Of a DNA stretch of 64,000 nt, positions 13,703 to 24,200 are shown piece after piece. A program made the translations under genes and the position numbers. Source of the stretch: Cyanoderma ruficeps. Taxonomy: Eukaryota > Chordata > Aves > Passeriformes > Timaliidae. The stretch is taken from positions 5,726,081 to 5,790,080 of the forward strand of contig VZDJ01000219.1 in the NCBI GenBank assembly GCA_008694505.1, in the 5' to 3' direction. The stretch's first letter is position 1. The number at the start of each line of letters is the position of its first letter. Under the pieces are notes generated by a model. The model was not told the DNA's origin. It saw only the letters and a program-made list of their open reading frames with translations, and made no database searches.

Positions 13703-13728
13703 TTTTTTTTTTTTTTTTTTTTTGGGGN
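13703..13728. repeat. T21 homopolymer followed by GGGG and a single N
   Basis: Twenty-one consecutive T are followed by four G and one undetermined base at 13728. No poly-A retrocopy body is recognised upstream or downstream. The N next to a homopolymer looks like a sequencing or gap-closing problem, so the tract length should not be trusted. Confidence 0.85.
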
Positions 13729-16700
13729 CTTTTCCTGAACTTTCACCTCACCAAAAGCTGTAAAGCAACTTAGTGATGGAAAATCCCCCGTGTGGTGAAT
13801 GAGTGGTTTAGGCCACTTGCAGAAGCACTCTCAAGGGCATTAGTAAAAGCAGGGTTTATATAAATTTGTCAGCTATTCCCTGCCCAGGGCCCTTCCCTAA
13901 TACAGCTCTGAGGACTTTCTGTCATTGACACATGGGAAGTCATTCTGTCTTCTGCTTTAGAAAAATCCCAGTGAGACAACAAGGCAGAAGGAGGGATTTG
14001 TTCTTCTCTCTCTTCGAAGCTGCATTTGAGGATTGAAGGCCCTGCCCCACACCTCCCCATCGTGAAGGGGCACGGGGTAAGATGAACATCTGGGTAAGGG
14101 AGGAGGAGAAATGCCAATAGGTCTAGACCAAGCTCACTTCAATACTTCAAAAAGTTTCTGTGTATTTTTTTAGATGTGTAAATTGCCTTCCTCTTCTTCT
14201 TTCCTACTTCCATTTGGAACAGAGAGGAAAAATGATTAAAATGTCCCCATTTTTCCTGTGCTGTTTCACATCTGAAAGCACACATAACCCTGGGGGAAAA
14301 GTGCTTGATCTTGTCACATCTTCAGTGTAATCACTTCAGACCACACCTGATGAGCCTGGGAGCTTTGAGTGACACCCAAACCCCTGCCAAAATTCCTAAA
14401 ACAATCCCCTTCCCCTTCTGTCAGAGATGGGGAACCACATCCTCCTCAATCCCTGCTTTACTTCAAGATAACACCTACAGTCATTTGCAAACTTAAAGAA
14501 AGGTGGAACTGATTTTGCAATTTCAAGCACACTTAACATTTTATCCTTGCTCTTTTTTTATCCTGTCCCTTCCAATAGTCATTAAATTTATTAAGTGGCT
14601 TCTACAAGTGACTCCTCTCACTTCTAAAAATGACCAGATTATCAGCACAGAAAATATATCTAGGTTCAGTCCCTCTTTTCTTATCTTTTCTGACAAAACA
14701 CTCTCCTTCACAGTTTTATCTATATAATTGATGACCCACACATGACATAATTTACAGCCCTCTCTAACAACCTTCTAAACCGTGCACCACTCATTCCAGG
14801 ATTGCACTCAATGCTGCTGCTCCAGCCAGCCACTATAAACAGATTTTTTTTTTTAATTTAGTCTATACAAAACTACAATGGAATAACAAAGAACGGAGGC
14901 TTAACTAAGATTTCAGACAAAGTATGGCAAATGAAAAAAAAAAGAAAAAGAAATAAAAGCTAAAGTTAACAGAATTATCAAGAATTATCAGCATTTATTG
15001 TTTGTGAACACAAAAGCACAGCTCAGCCCTTTGTGCAAGTGAAGGGAATTCAGGACTAGAAGACACGCTAACAGATGGAGAAAAAAGGATGCTGCTCTGG
15101 CTTTCTCTTCCCTTTCTCTTAATGCCTAGAAGACATTGTATTTATTGCTCTCCTATTAAGAAATCAGGAGCTGTGTCTCAGGAAGAAACCCCTTCCATCG
15201 CTTCTCCTTATGGTGGTGTGTGGCAGAAAAATGAGCAGCATCAATCCTTCCACAAGCAGGAGAATACGGCAGCAGATAGAAAGTAGCTCCTGCATAACAG
15301 AAACCATCATTATAGGGTGGGAAAGCATGAAAAAGTGCCTTTATGGAGCCCGAGATAAATTACAAGATCTCTACGAATAGAGGGGAAAATAGAGAGAAAG
15401 CCTCTCTCTACAATTACAGGAAAAATAAAAGGGCACAAAATACATGCAGAGAGACGAAAAACACGGTGACACAGTGTCCTACATGGTAGAAATGCCAGAG
15501 CCAGCCCCTAATTCAGCTTGCTTTATGAATTCATTTTAACTCCGAGTTTCAGCCTGAGTTTCTGATATTCAGGCTAGCAAAGCTCATTTTCACCCCAAAA
15601 AACGGCAATCCCTGAGGAGTAACACTGAGGGCATACAGCTTTTCCTTCCCTTCCCATTCCATTTAGATTATTTTATTAGGAATGTTTTTCTGCTGGGGTA
15701 GGCAGGATCCTGGGAAGGGGAGATAAATTCCTTTAATTACGGTGTCTCCCGTAGCTCAGCAGCGAGCTGTGGTGGGGCAGCACGACGACCTGCAGACATG
15801 AAGGCACCTGCCTGGAACAGCACAGAGGAGACCCTGCCACTGCCTGAAGCTCCCAGAGACAAAGACTCAGAGCAGCCTGGGGAAAATAACCTGCTCTCGT
15901 AGGGGAGGCCCCTGCTCTGCTCCTGAATGATGAGAAATTTTATATTTAGAATAGAAATTTTATATTCATTTTCCGAGGCTCTGCTGTGTCCTCCAACTTT
16001 ATCTTATAGGACTTGGAAAACCCATTGTTCCCTTCAGGCTACCCTCAAATCCTGGGAAAAAAAAAGGGAAAAATCCCCACAACAAGCTGAAAATCAACAT
16101 TTACCCTCCTTTTCCGCAGATATTGTTTCAGAATTGAACCCTGCAGAAAAAGGTATATGAGCACAGCTCAGCATAGCAGAGCCACCTGACTTTTTTCTGA
16201 CTTAAAATGGAAAATCTGTTGTTCTTTGATTAAAAAAAGTCCTTTTATTTTTAGAAGTGATGTATCAAATATGCATGAATGGGCACATGTCTTTTCCATT
16301 GAGTGATTCCAACCAGAGGGTTTGGCTCAGGTCCTGCCACCCTCCTTGTTAGACCTCGAAAAACAAGCCTTGAAATAAAGGGACAAGTTCCATAGAAGGA
16401 GCTGGGGAAAGGTCACGAGGAAAACGTGCCATCAGTAGGTGAGTGTAATGCACTATAAGTGGTCAGAAAAGGTAACGATCAGAGAGGCAAATTAATTTTC
16501 ATGAACTTCCTTCCCCTCCTGCAGAAATGTCCTAATTGAGGAGCGTTTTCCCTGACCACCACACAAAACCTCTGGTGAACGAGCTCGTTAACTGGGTGCC
16601 ACACTGTGACCAGATTTGCCGCATATTAGTTTTTAATAGGCAGTCGCTGACTATTTGCAAATAAGTAGTTATTTCAAAGCCTGAGAATAAAGTTGGCTGT

Positions 16701-18815
16701 CCATATTTTTCTAGTTTTAAATGAGAAGGAAAAAGTACTGCTCTTTTTTCCTTCTCCACGGCATCCAGAACCACCAACTGTGTGCCTGTTCCCTGCTCAC
16801 CTCTTGCTCTGCGATGTCACTCCTGTGGGGATCTTCTCAATGCCCCTGACTGCCACGGCTGAGGTTTGTGATTGACTTCAAGCAGGGAGGGAGGGAATAG
16901 CTCAGAATTCCATTCAAGCCTCTTCCCATTACCGAGCCACAATATTTCATCACACTTGGTCCAGCACAGATTTGAGGAGAATCCCTCATGCTATCTCCAG
17001 CTATCAGCTGTACATTTTAGGACATGAAGATTTTTTTGCTGTTTAATTTGATGGCATACATAGAGCAAGAGTATAAAAACTTGCCTGACAATTTAAATGC
17101 AGGAATTTTGTTTCTTTGCCATTTTTTAATATATCTGTTTAACTATTTTATCATTTGATTTCCAAATTGCCCTTTCAAGCCTTGCAGCAAAATGTGCATA
17201 ATTGTGATGGATTTTTTCTTTCCCTTGCCTTTGTCAACAAATGCCTAATCAATTGTAGCAAACTAAAAAATCCAAACCACCAGAAACATGCTAACAAGTA
17301 ATTCCAGCTATTTATCTAATTTGTATTGACATGAAAACTCATTAATTCGATCTAAAAGAATAAGTAAGAGTCAGGATTAAGGCATTTGTGTTTATACGTC
17401 TGTCTTGTTGTACATCAAAACAAGACCTTTGCAGCGTTGGTCACATGAAAAAGCCATTAAAGGATTTGGTACTGACGTGGCAAATTTCAGCTGCATCATG
17501 ATAAATATGTTCATGATGAATGTGTTTGCAAAAGATAAAGCACAAGAGACTAAAATGATATGATAAGAGTGGCTTTCCTGATGTTTATATATTTATGTCA
17601 CTGGATGCTTGGACACTGATATTTATCTGAAGGAGCTTAAATGTTACCCTGCACTCTAACTCATGTTTGGGCTCAGTTTAATAGCATGCTAACCTCAGCT
17701 ATGTATTTTATAAGTGTGTAGACAAACAGAGACCCTTCCTTCCCATCAACACACAGGAAATGGTTGAGTGCATGAGTATGAAATCTACCCTGGCTTGAAT
17801 TTCACCACCTAGAGCCACAAATGAAGCCTGCAGTATTCAGAGATGCTCAGCAGTGCTGGAGATCACACCCCTTTTCAAACTGTGCTACTTTTTGTGATGC
17901 TGAGCACTGTCTGATTTTTCCATGCCCCGATTTACTCATGTGTGAAATCTGCATGACAAAATGAAGGTGTTTGGAAATTAATTGATACTGGTATAGCCCT
18001 GAGAATCTTGAGTGAAAAGGGCTTCAGGAATTTGTAATGGGATCATTAAGTGAAATGCCAGCAGAGATATTAAAAGCAGGGTCAAATTTTTCAAGTTATG
18101 AGGAAAAGTCAAGGAGGGACGGCAGAGAGATGAAGACCCCAGAAGAGAATGAAAGTGGAGAAAAGGCAATGAAACAACCTGTCAGACATCAGGAGCAGAG
18201 ACAGAACAAAGGTCTGAATTATTAACTCTAATTAGCAACTTAATAAAGAAACAAGTCTTTAAAAATGAAATGCTTACACTACACTATGAAGGGACTTGAG
18301 AGACTGATCACTGAATGAGAAAACAAATTGGAGGAGAGCAGTGGAGAGGCAGACGGCCCCCAGGCTGGAGAGGGGATTACAGGCACGGGGCAGATGGCAG
18401 AGCCAGGGGGACCCTGCCAGCAGAATGGGCTTCATGTTCCAGTCACTTTCTCTTTTACCTCCTGAACGAATCACAATCATCTCCATGACCTTCCACTGGT
18501 TTTATATGTATAAAAGCACATATATCCCAAGCTCATGTATATCCCAAGCAGCCTAGTAGCCAGTAGTTCATTATTCTTTCCCTCTCCATTGCTCTGAAAT
18601 CCCTGAAAGCGGGTCTGGAGAGATTTTTCATGGGACTCTGCTTAGAGCAGCCTCTGGGAGACTCTTTTACTTATTTCATTGATTTGTGATGTTAGAAAGG
18701 GTGTTCTGATTCCGTCTGTTTGCTTAACAAACAAAATTGAAAAGTAAGAAGTCCTATTAAATCTTTGTCATACCTATTTCAGTACTCAAAAGGCAAAACT
18801 AATAGTATAGGAAAA
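13729..18815. other. Unique non-coding DNA, no gene recognised
   Basis: No exon or named repeat was recognised. An A-rich stretch occurs at about 14934-14957 and a short tandem of AGAATTATCA-type units near 14971-14991. The segment from about 17000 to 17600 is AT-rich, repeat-free and dense in TAAT/ATTA words, the look of a conserved non-coding element, but conservation cannot be judged from one sequence. Confidence 0.55.
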
Positions 18816-18881
18816 GGGAGGGGACGGGAGGGGAGGGGAGGGGAGGGGAGGGGNAAGAGAAGAGAAGAGAAGAGAAGAGAA
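18816..18881. repeat. Compound pentamer microsatellite (GGGGA)n / (AGAGA)n broken by N
   Basis: A purine-only satellite of GGGAG units with one interruption (GGGAC) runs at 18816-18853. One N stands at 18854, and the unit then changes to AAGAG for 18855-18881. All-purine repeats are prone to polymerase stalling and are often misassembled. The true length and the transition between units are uncertain because of the N. Confidence 0.9.
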
Positions 18882-19730
18882 CTGCAAAGACAATCCTATA
18901 CTGAACTTCACTGTTAGTCTCTGAAGAAAAGAAACCAAAGACAGAAAGAAGAGCAGGCTACACTGTGATGTTCTTAAATGAAAAGAACAAAACAAAGATG
19001 ACATCTTGTCCTGCTTGGAAGGGTTTTCTTCAAAGTCATGTTTGTTGTTTTCATAAAGACTGAGTGTACATGTATGCATGTACACACACCCACTTACAAG
19101 TGCATAGTAAATGAGGAGACTGTTGCAAACCTTTGAGCAGGGGCTTTCACAGTAACAGCTCTGAATCCAGCACTCAGACATCAAAGGGAGATAATGGAGC
19201 CCAGCACCACCCCCAGAGACTGATGATTTCCACACAGCCAGAAGGAAGAGACACTCCTCAGCAGCCACGGGACTGCTTCCTGCCTTCCTTCCCTCTCCTC
19301 ATACACATTCCATAGGATTTTCCTGGCCACATAACTAATTTCACGAGTTTGATAATTGCTCTTACAAGAGATGTTGCTGCAAAATTGCAACCGCTAAATA
19401 GGATAACTAGCATATTTGTAAAGCAAGAAATCAATAGATCTTTGTTTTCCTTCAGTAACCTTCTTGATGCCTAGTAATTTTTCATGGCCTTTTGGTCAAT
19501 ATCCTTACAGATAAAACATACTACCTAAAACAACATTAGGGGCATTTGTCACTAAGGTTTTTTCCAGTAGGGACTGAAGTCCTTACCCACTTCCCTGAAA
19601 ATCACAACAGGCAGGAAGCATGACTTATCAGTAATATTGCCTCCTAAAGCAACATTAGCAAAACTGCTGTGAAATGTGCTCAGTTCCTGAGTTCACACTT
19701 CAAGAAGGACATGGAACAATTCACTGCTCA
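18882..19730. other. Unique non-coding DNA, nothing recognised
   Basis: No exon, RNA gene or repeat family was recognised between the pentamer satellite and the next CR1. The 160-codon minus-strand frame that crosses this stretch also reads through the satellite and the N, and is not credible. Confidence 0.6.
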
Positions 19731-19853
19731 GTGAATCACAAAATGGATTGGATTGGATTGGAAGGGACCTTAAAGCTCATCTCATACCACCCCCCTCCTG
19801 TGGGCAGGGACATCTTCTACTAGACCAGGTTGCTCCAAGCCCCGTCCCACCTG
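19731..19853 (-). mobile_element. CR1 LINE fragment, short 5'-truncated 3' end
   Basis: Antisense CR1 3' end: GTGAATCACAAAATGGATTGG, then GGAAGGGACCTTAAAG, GGGCAGGGACATCTTC and GACCAGGTTGCTCCAAGCCC. There is a small expansion of the GGATT unit (GGATTGGATTGGATTGG). The CR1 match stops at the CCCACCTG of the usual CCAACCTGGCC motif, exactly where a perfect hairpin begins. About 123 bp remain, so this is a dead copy. Confidence 0.88.
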
Positions 19854-19876
19854 TAGTTTCTTGAGAAGAAACTACA
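19852..19876. repeat. Perfect 11 bp inverted repeat with 3-base loop at a CR1 break
   Basis: TGTAGTTTCTT at 19852-19862 is followed by GAG and by the exact reverse complement AAGAAACTACA at 19866-19876. It starts at the point where the CR1 match ends. The arrangement may reflect snap-back synthesis during insertion or a later rearrangement. Confidence 0.9.
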
Positions 19877-22800
19877 AGAAACACCCAAAGACTACAGGAA
19901 GGACTCAGAATGTACCCAGTGGCAGAAAAATAAAGCACATCTTTATTTCTGTGTAAAGTTCCTAGAGCTGAGCTCATTGAGTTGGCCTAAGGGCAGCACA
20001 GAATAGTAGCAAACACACAGATTAATGTTGGTATTCGGGAACATTTGACATGAAGGAAAAGGTATAATGACAATTTAGTGTTGGAAGGTGGACAAGCTCA
20101 ACCTCAAAAGAAAACCTGGCACTGATTAAGGTTTGCAACCCAGGATGGGTGTTTCACTTTTTGCCACACAAGGATTTTTAAGCTTCAGAGCTGCAGAGAA
20201 GAGTTTTCCTCTTCTCTCTGCACAACTTGATGCTGTGCTGATTCTTTCCTGCTCAGCACAAGCAAGCAAAGCTCTGCAGGGAGTTCTGCACCCAGCAGAC
20301 TGGAATTCTGGCATCATTCTGACAGAACAGACAATACGTATCACACTTGCTTTTTGTCCTTTGGGAGCGGGCAAGAGTTGAAGTTACTCGTTCATTTTTT
20401 CAAGAACTGAAATAATTGGGTCATTAAAGTACTGAAATGGGTTGTTCATGGAAATATACCAAGGCTTCACTTGGATGATCTAATGGCTGCCCCAGAAAAC
20501 AATTAGAAGCAATTTCTGTCTCCCTTCTATGCAAAAATTGATCTGTTCTCACGCAGCAGCCAACCAAGCAAAGGGTGGCAGGTAAGTAGAAAATGATTTA
20601 TGATGGAAAAACAGGACACCAATTCTAAGTAAACCTTGTCTATCATGAGTCAATCATATAACCACATCTGAATGTGAACTGGGAGCTTTCTTGAGGAATT
20701 CAGCTGGCTGCATCCACCTCTTTGCTGAGCTGCAGTAAGATGTAGCATCATCATATTTCTAATGATAATATAAATCTTCCCCCATGTGGATATCAAGGAG
20801 CCATATGGTCAATTAGCTATGCCCAATGCTTACCCAGCATTATTAGAACTTGCAATACAAAATATGTATTCTAAATTCCTGTTGCATTCAAATGAAAAGT
20901 TGTTAATATATTTTTTTTATTTTAAATAATGGTGAACTCACAGGTTTTTTTAAGAAACCCTGGGTGAAAAGTAACATTTGGAGGTACACACCAAAAAAAT
21001 GAAAATTCACTAAAAATTGGAGAAATAATGAACCCCACGAAGCAGCAAATTTATGGTCATAAGCATGCATAAGAATTAAAATAATTTTTCTCAAAAGTAC
21101 ACGTTGTATATTACTTGGCATACAAATGTTTTTGTTTAGGACTCATGACTTCTATTAGTATTAATTACTTTTGCTGGCAGCTTAAAATGTATAGTGGCCT
21201 TAAAGCAAGGGCAATACCTATAAAGTTTAATTACTTTCTCCTTCAGCCTAAGCAATAAAAAAGTATGGTGGGGATCTGGTTATTAACTGAGCGTGGCATT
21301 CAAATGAAGACACAGTGCACAATAATTGTGTTTGTTGGGCCACAAGCTGGTGGTTCTCATTGGTCTCTCCTGTTCCAGGGATGAAATGGGCTCTGGGCAA
21401 ACAGGAGAGATTTTCTTCCCTTGACCTACTTTGGACAAAATCTCATCCTCAGTCACATTTAAGCCCTCATCACTTGCAGCAGAAAGCCCTTGAGTCAAAG
21501 GACAAACAAACAGCTCCCTTCCCTGCTCACAGATCAGCTGCCACAAGCCAGGGCTTCAAATAGTCTTTGAAATAGATTTGCCATCTATATTTTTTGTCTG
21601 ATTTTTAAACAAAAGAGGTATTTGCCTAGGTACCAGCATGCTACATGTTTTTCAGAACAAAAAATTATAGTTTTGCTTGCTTTGAACAATTTCTACCAGG
21701 ATTTTTGTGAAGCTACTGAAATTCTCTCTGTATATGTGCCTTAGCTGTTGGAAATGTGATATTTATATGGGTGTTTGCCTGTGTGTCTATATCCATAGCT
21801 TTGAAACTGAAGTTTACAATTAACTTCTAAATTCCTCAGGAGCTTAGTCACCTTACTAATGCAAGATCAAAATTTGACATGGGAAAGAACTTGTTTTAAA
21901 AGTTAACAAAATAATTAGTGACAATGAATTCTATGTGACCAAGATACTCTGCACAGTCCTGCCACCACTCCTTCTATTATTTTAACTCTCTGCACAGATT
22001 TCTAAGTCATTCGTCTCGTTACTGTTTCCAAAACTGCTCTCTCTTTCATGCCAAGCATTTTATAGATGCATTGCTTCCTTTTTCACTTTTCATCCCAGAA
22101 TAAATATAATCTGGTCATATTTTAGAATTAGATCCAGTAAAGTTTCTGTGTTCAAACCAGCCTGTATTCCTGTTCAGCAGTGATCCTAAGTCATCCTTGA
22201 CAGAGTTAATGTGAGAGATATACCAAAACATTCTTTCTCAAGTATTCAGAAAAGAATAAAAAAGGAATTTCAAATATTGCAGTTCTCCCACTAGGGATGT
22301 TTTTTTTTTCAAAATATCAAACATATAACACAGCATATAAAAATACATCTGCTACTATTTGTCTAATCTTCCCACACAGATTTAACAATTTGCATGACAT
22401 TAGTAGACCAGTGTGTGTTAATAAGCACCAAAATGTCTAACTGCCCATTTGCATTCACAGGTCCCCAGAACAGCAATTAAAGTAATATTAGTACAAGTCT
22501 AAAATAGGAAGGAAATTCCAACTTGACTTTTATGAGTGGTTTTTGATCCTTTGAAGCATCAGGCATGCGCTAAATTAAAAAAAATGAGGTAAGATCTGGC
22601 CTGTTTTATAGTCAGTAAATACATAAGTGTGGGTCCTACTTACAAGGACCCACTTATTTACATCAATAAAAAATTCACACAGAGAGAAGCCATACCATTG
22701 ACCCTGGACAGAAAGACTATAATCACTTGCCTAAATCCCAGATTAATGGGAAAATCACTGGAGCTGCAGCATAGACACCCAGAGGAGACAGTCGTGACTG

Positions 22801-23129
22801 TGGTCAGGGAGCAGAGGGAGGAGGAGAAAGCCTCAGCTCTCAGCAGCCTCCTGAGAAACAAGGATGTTGTTTAGGATGGACAAGGTTTTCCAGCATAATA
22901 GGAGTGAAGCTCAACCTTGTGTGGATTCCAGGGGTGAAGCAAATGAGGTTAGAAAGCAACACATCCAGTGGCAAGAAGGCAGAAATGTTTTCTTGTGCTT
23001 TTCGATGTAGGACAAAAATACTGCACTGAGAGAATTTCTCCCTCTACTCAGGAAACTGTTCCCCCATTTCTGTCTCTTTCTTTTATGTGTTAATCAAATC
23101 AGAGCTGATGCAGAAAGCAAGAAATTTAT
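19877..23129. other. Unique non-coding DNA, no gene recognised
   Basis: No exon or interspersed repeat was recognised. An imperfect hairpin is present at 22622-22656, with arms built on GGGTCCT and AGGACCC around a short loop. A tract near 20546-20586 has an AG and a GTAAGT about 33 bases apart but offers no convincing exon. Otherwise the sequence is ordinary AT-rich DNA. Confidence 0.55.
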
Positions 23130-23306
23130 GGTGATGAGGCCTTGGCACAGGTTACCCAGAGAAACTGTGGATGTCTCATCCCTGGAAGCATTCCAGGCCA
23201 GGCTGGAGGGAGCTTGGAGCAACCTGGTCATGGGTGACCATGGCAGGGGGTAGGAACTGGATAATTTTTAAGATTCCTCCCAAACCATTCTGTGATTCTG
23301 TGATTT
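23130..23306 (+). mobile_element. CR1 LINE fragment, complete 3' end, sense orientation
   Basis: Sense CR1 3' end: GAGGCCTTGGCACAGGTTACC, then CTGGAAGCATTCCAGGCCAG, GGAGCAACCTGGTCATGG, CCATGGCAGGGGGTAGGAAC and the terminal AAACCATTCTGTGATTCTGTGA. The ending is the characteristic CR1 ATTCTRTG octamer tail. The copy is 5'-truncated to about 177 bp and has no coding capacity. Confidence 0.9.
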
Positions 23307-23497
23307 CCTTCCTTACCCTGCCCCCCTTGATTATTGCCTGTTCTGTCACTGTCCAGCAGAATCAAGTCTGGTTTGTCAAGGAAGGTGCCACAGCAGTGGT
23401 CATGCTCTTGGGACTGATGTCCTCCCATGCCAGGCTGAGAAGGCAGCTCAGTATCTCTTCCTCACAGCAACAACATGAAAGAAATGAGAGAGATCTC

Positions 23498-23606
23498 TAT
23501 GAACCACCAGTAAAAAACCCCAAAAACCAAAAAACAAACCACCCCCAAGGAAAAAACACACACACACACAAAACCAACCAAAAAAACCAAATACCACCTG
23601 AAAAAA
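23498..23606. repeat. A/C-rich low-complexity tract with short (CA)n
   Basis: The plus strand is almost only A and C for about 100 bases, including CCCC and AAAAAA runs and a (CA)n core at about 23558-23571. The minus strand is correspondingly G/T-rich, which generates low-complexity open frames rich in F, G, V and W. It is a simple-sequence patch, not a gene. Confidence 0.8.
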
Positions 23607-23874
23607 GTTGATAGAGAGACTAAAAAACGTTGCAGATGAAGGAAAAACTTCCAGTGGAGGATTTTCTGTGGTATATGGCAGCATTTGGGATAAGGAACTA
23701 GCAAAGAAGAAGTATTTTTAAGAGTTTCTTCACAGTCAGGAAGGCAGAGGCTGCAGCAGGAACCATTTAGGGGCTGGCAAAATACCACTTTAAAAGAGGA
23801 TGTTGGAAAACAACTGTGGGGCTGTTAAACCACAGAGCGAGTAAACCCAGAGAGGCAAGAAAGCAACAAACAAC

Positions 23875-24200
23875 TGGGAAATGGCTTTAATTGCCCAACT
23901 GCCAAATTACTGTAATCTGACAGATTGTACCCATTGGTGCAGCATAGACTTACTGTCAGCATCAGAAAAAAACTCGGCCAGAGGATATTTTTATCGCAGG
24001 TGAAATCAGAGACACACAAGCAGCTAAGAGGAAAACAAGGAGGTTTCAGAGGAGAATTGTGCACCCATCATCATTAACTTTATCGACTTTGAAAAAGCCA
24101 TTGATAGTCTCAACAAAATTGCCTCCAGATGATAAAGGCTAAATGTGGATTATCTCAGGAGATAGTGGGAATAGCAAACCTTTATGGAGATCCTAACTGA
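23875..24200 (+). pseudogene. Decayed LINE reverse transcriptase, not CR1 (RTE/Craft-like)
   Basis: Conceptual translation of the plus strand gives four consecutive reverse transcriptase blocks in canonical order, in shifting frames. Block 1 (from 23875) reads W-E-M-A-L-I-A-Q-L-P and then NLTDCTHWCSIDLLS, like the DWKKGLI..LPKKGDLTDCNNWRGITLLS entry of some LINE RTs. Block 2 (24018-24065) reads KQLRGKQGGFRGELCT, like LR.EQAGFR.GRSCTD. Block 3 (24067-24114) reads IIINFIDFEKAIDSLN, which is the RT motif FIDFEKAFDS holding the first catalytic aspartate. Block 4 (from 24159) reads EIVGIANLYGD, like EKIVNIIK.LY. There are several stops, at least three frame changes, and a deletion between blocks 2 and 3. 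The usual avian CR1 motif here would be LDLSKAFDT, so a different LINE clade is likely. The clade name is uncertain. Confidence 0.7.

Noticed and set aside
18786..19268. 160-codon minus-strand open frame
   Set aside because: It reads through the purine pentamer satellite and an N, giving serine/proline/leucine repeats; not credible as a gene.
20546..20586. Possible micro-exon between a CACGCAG and a CAG/GTAAGT
   Set aside because: About 26 bases, no supporting frame, weak pyrimidine tract; far too short to support.
23462..23788. 108-codon minus-strand frame rich in F, G, V and C
   Set aside because: Product of the A/C-rich low-complexity tract on the opposite strand.
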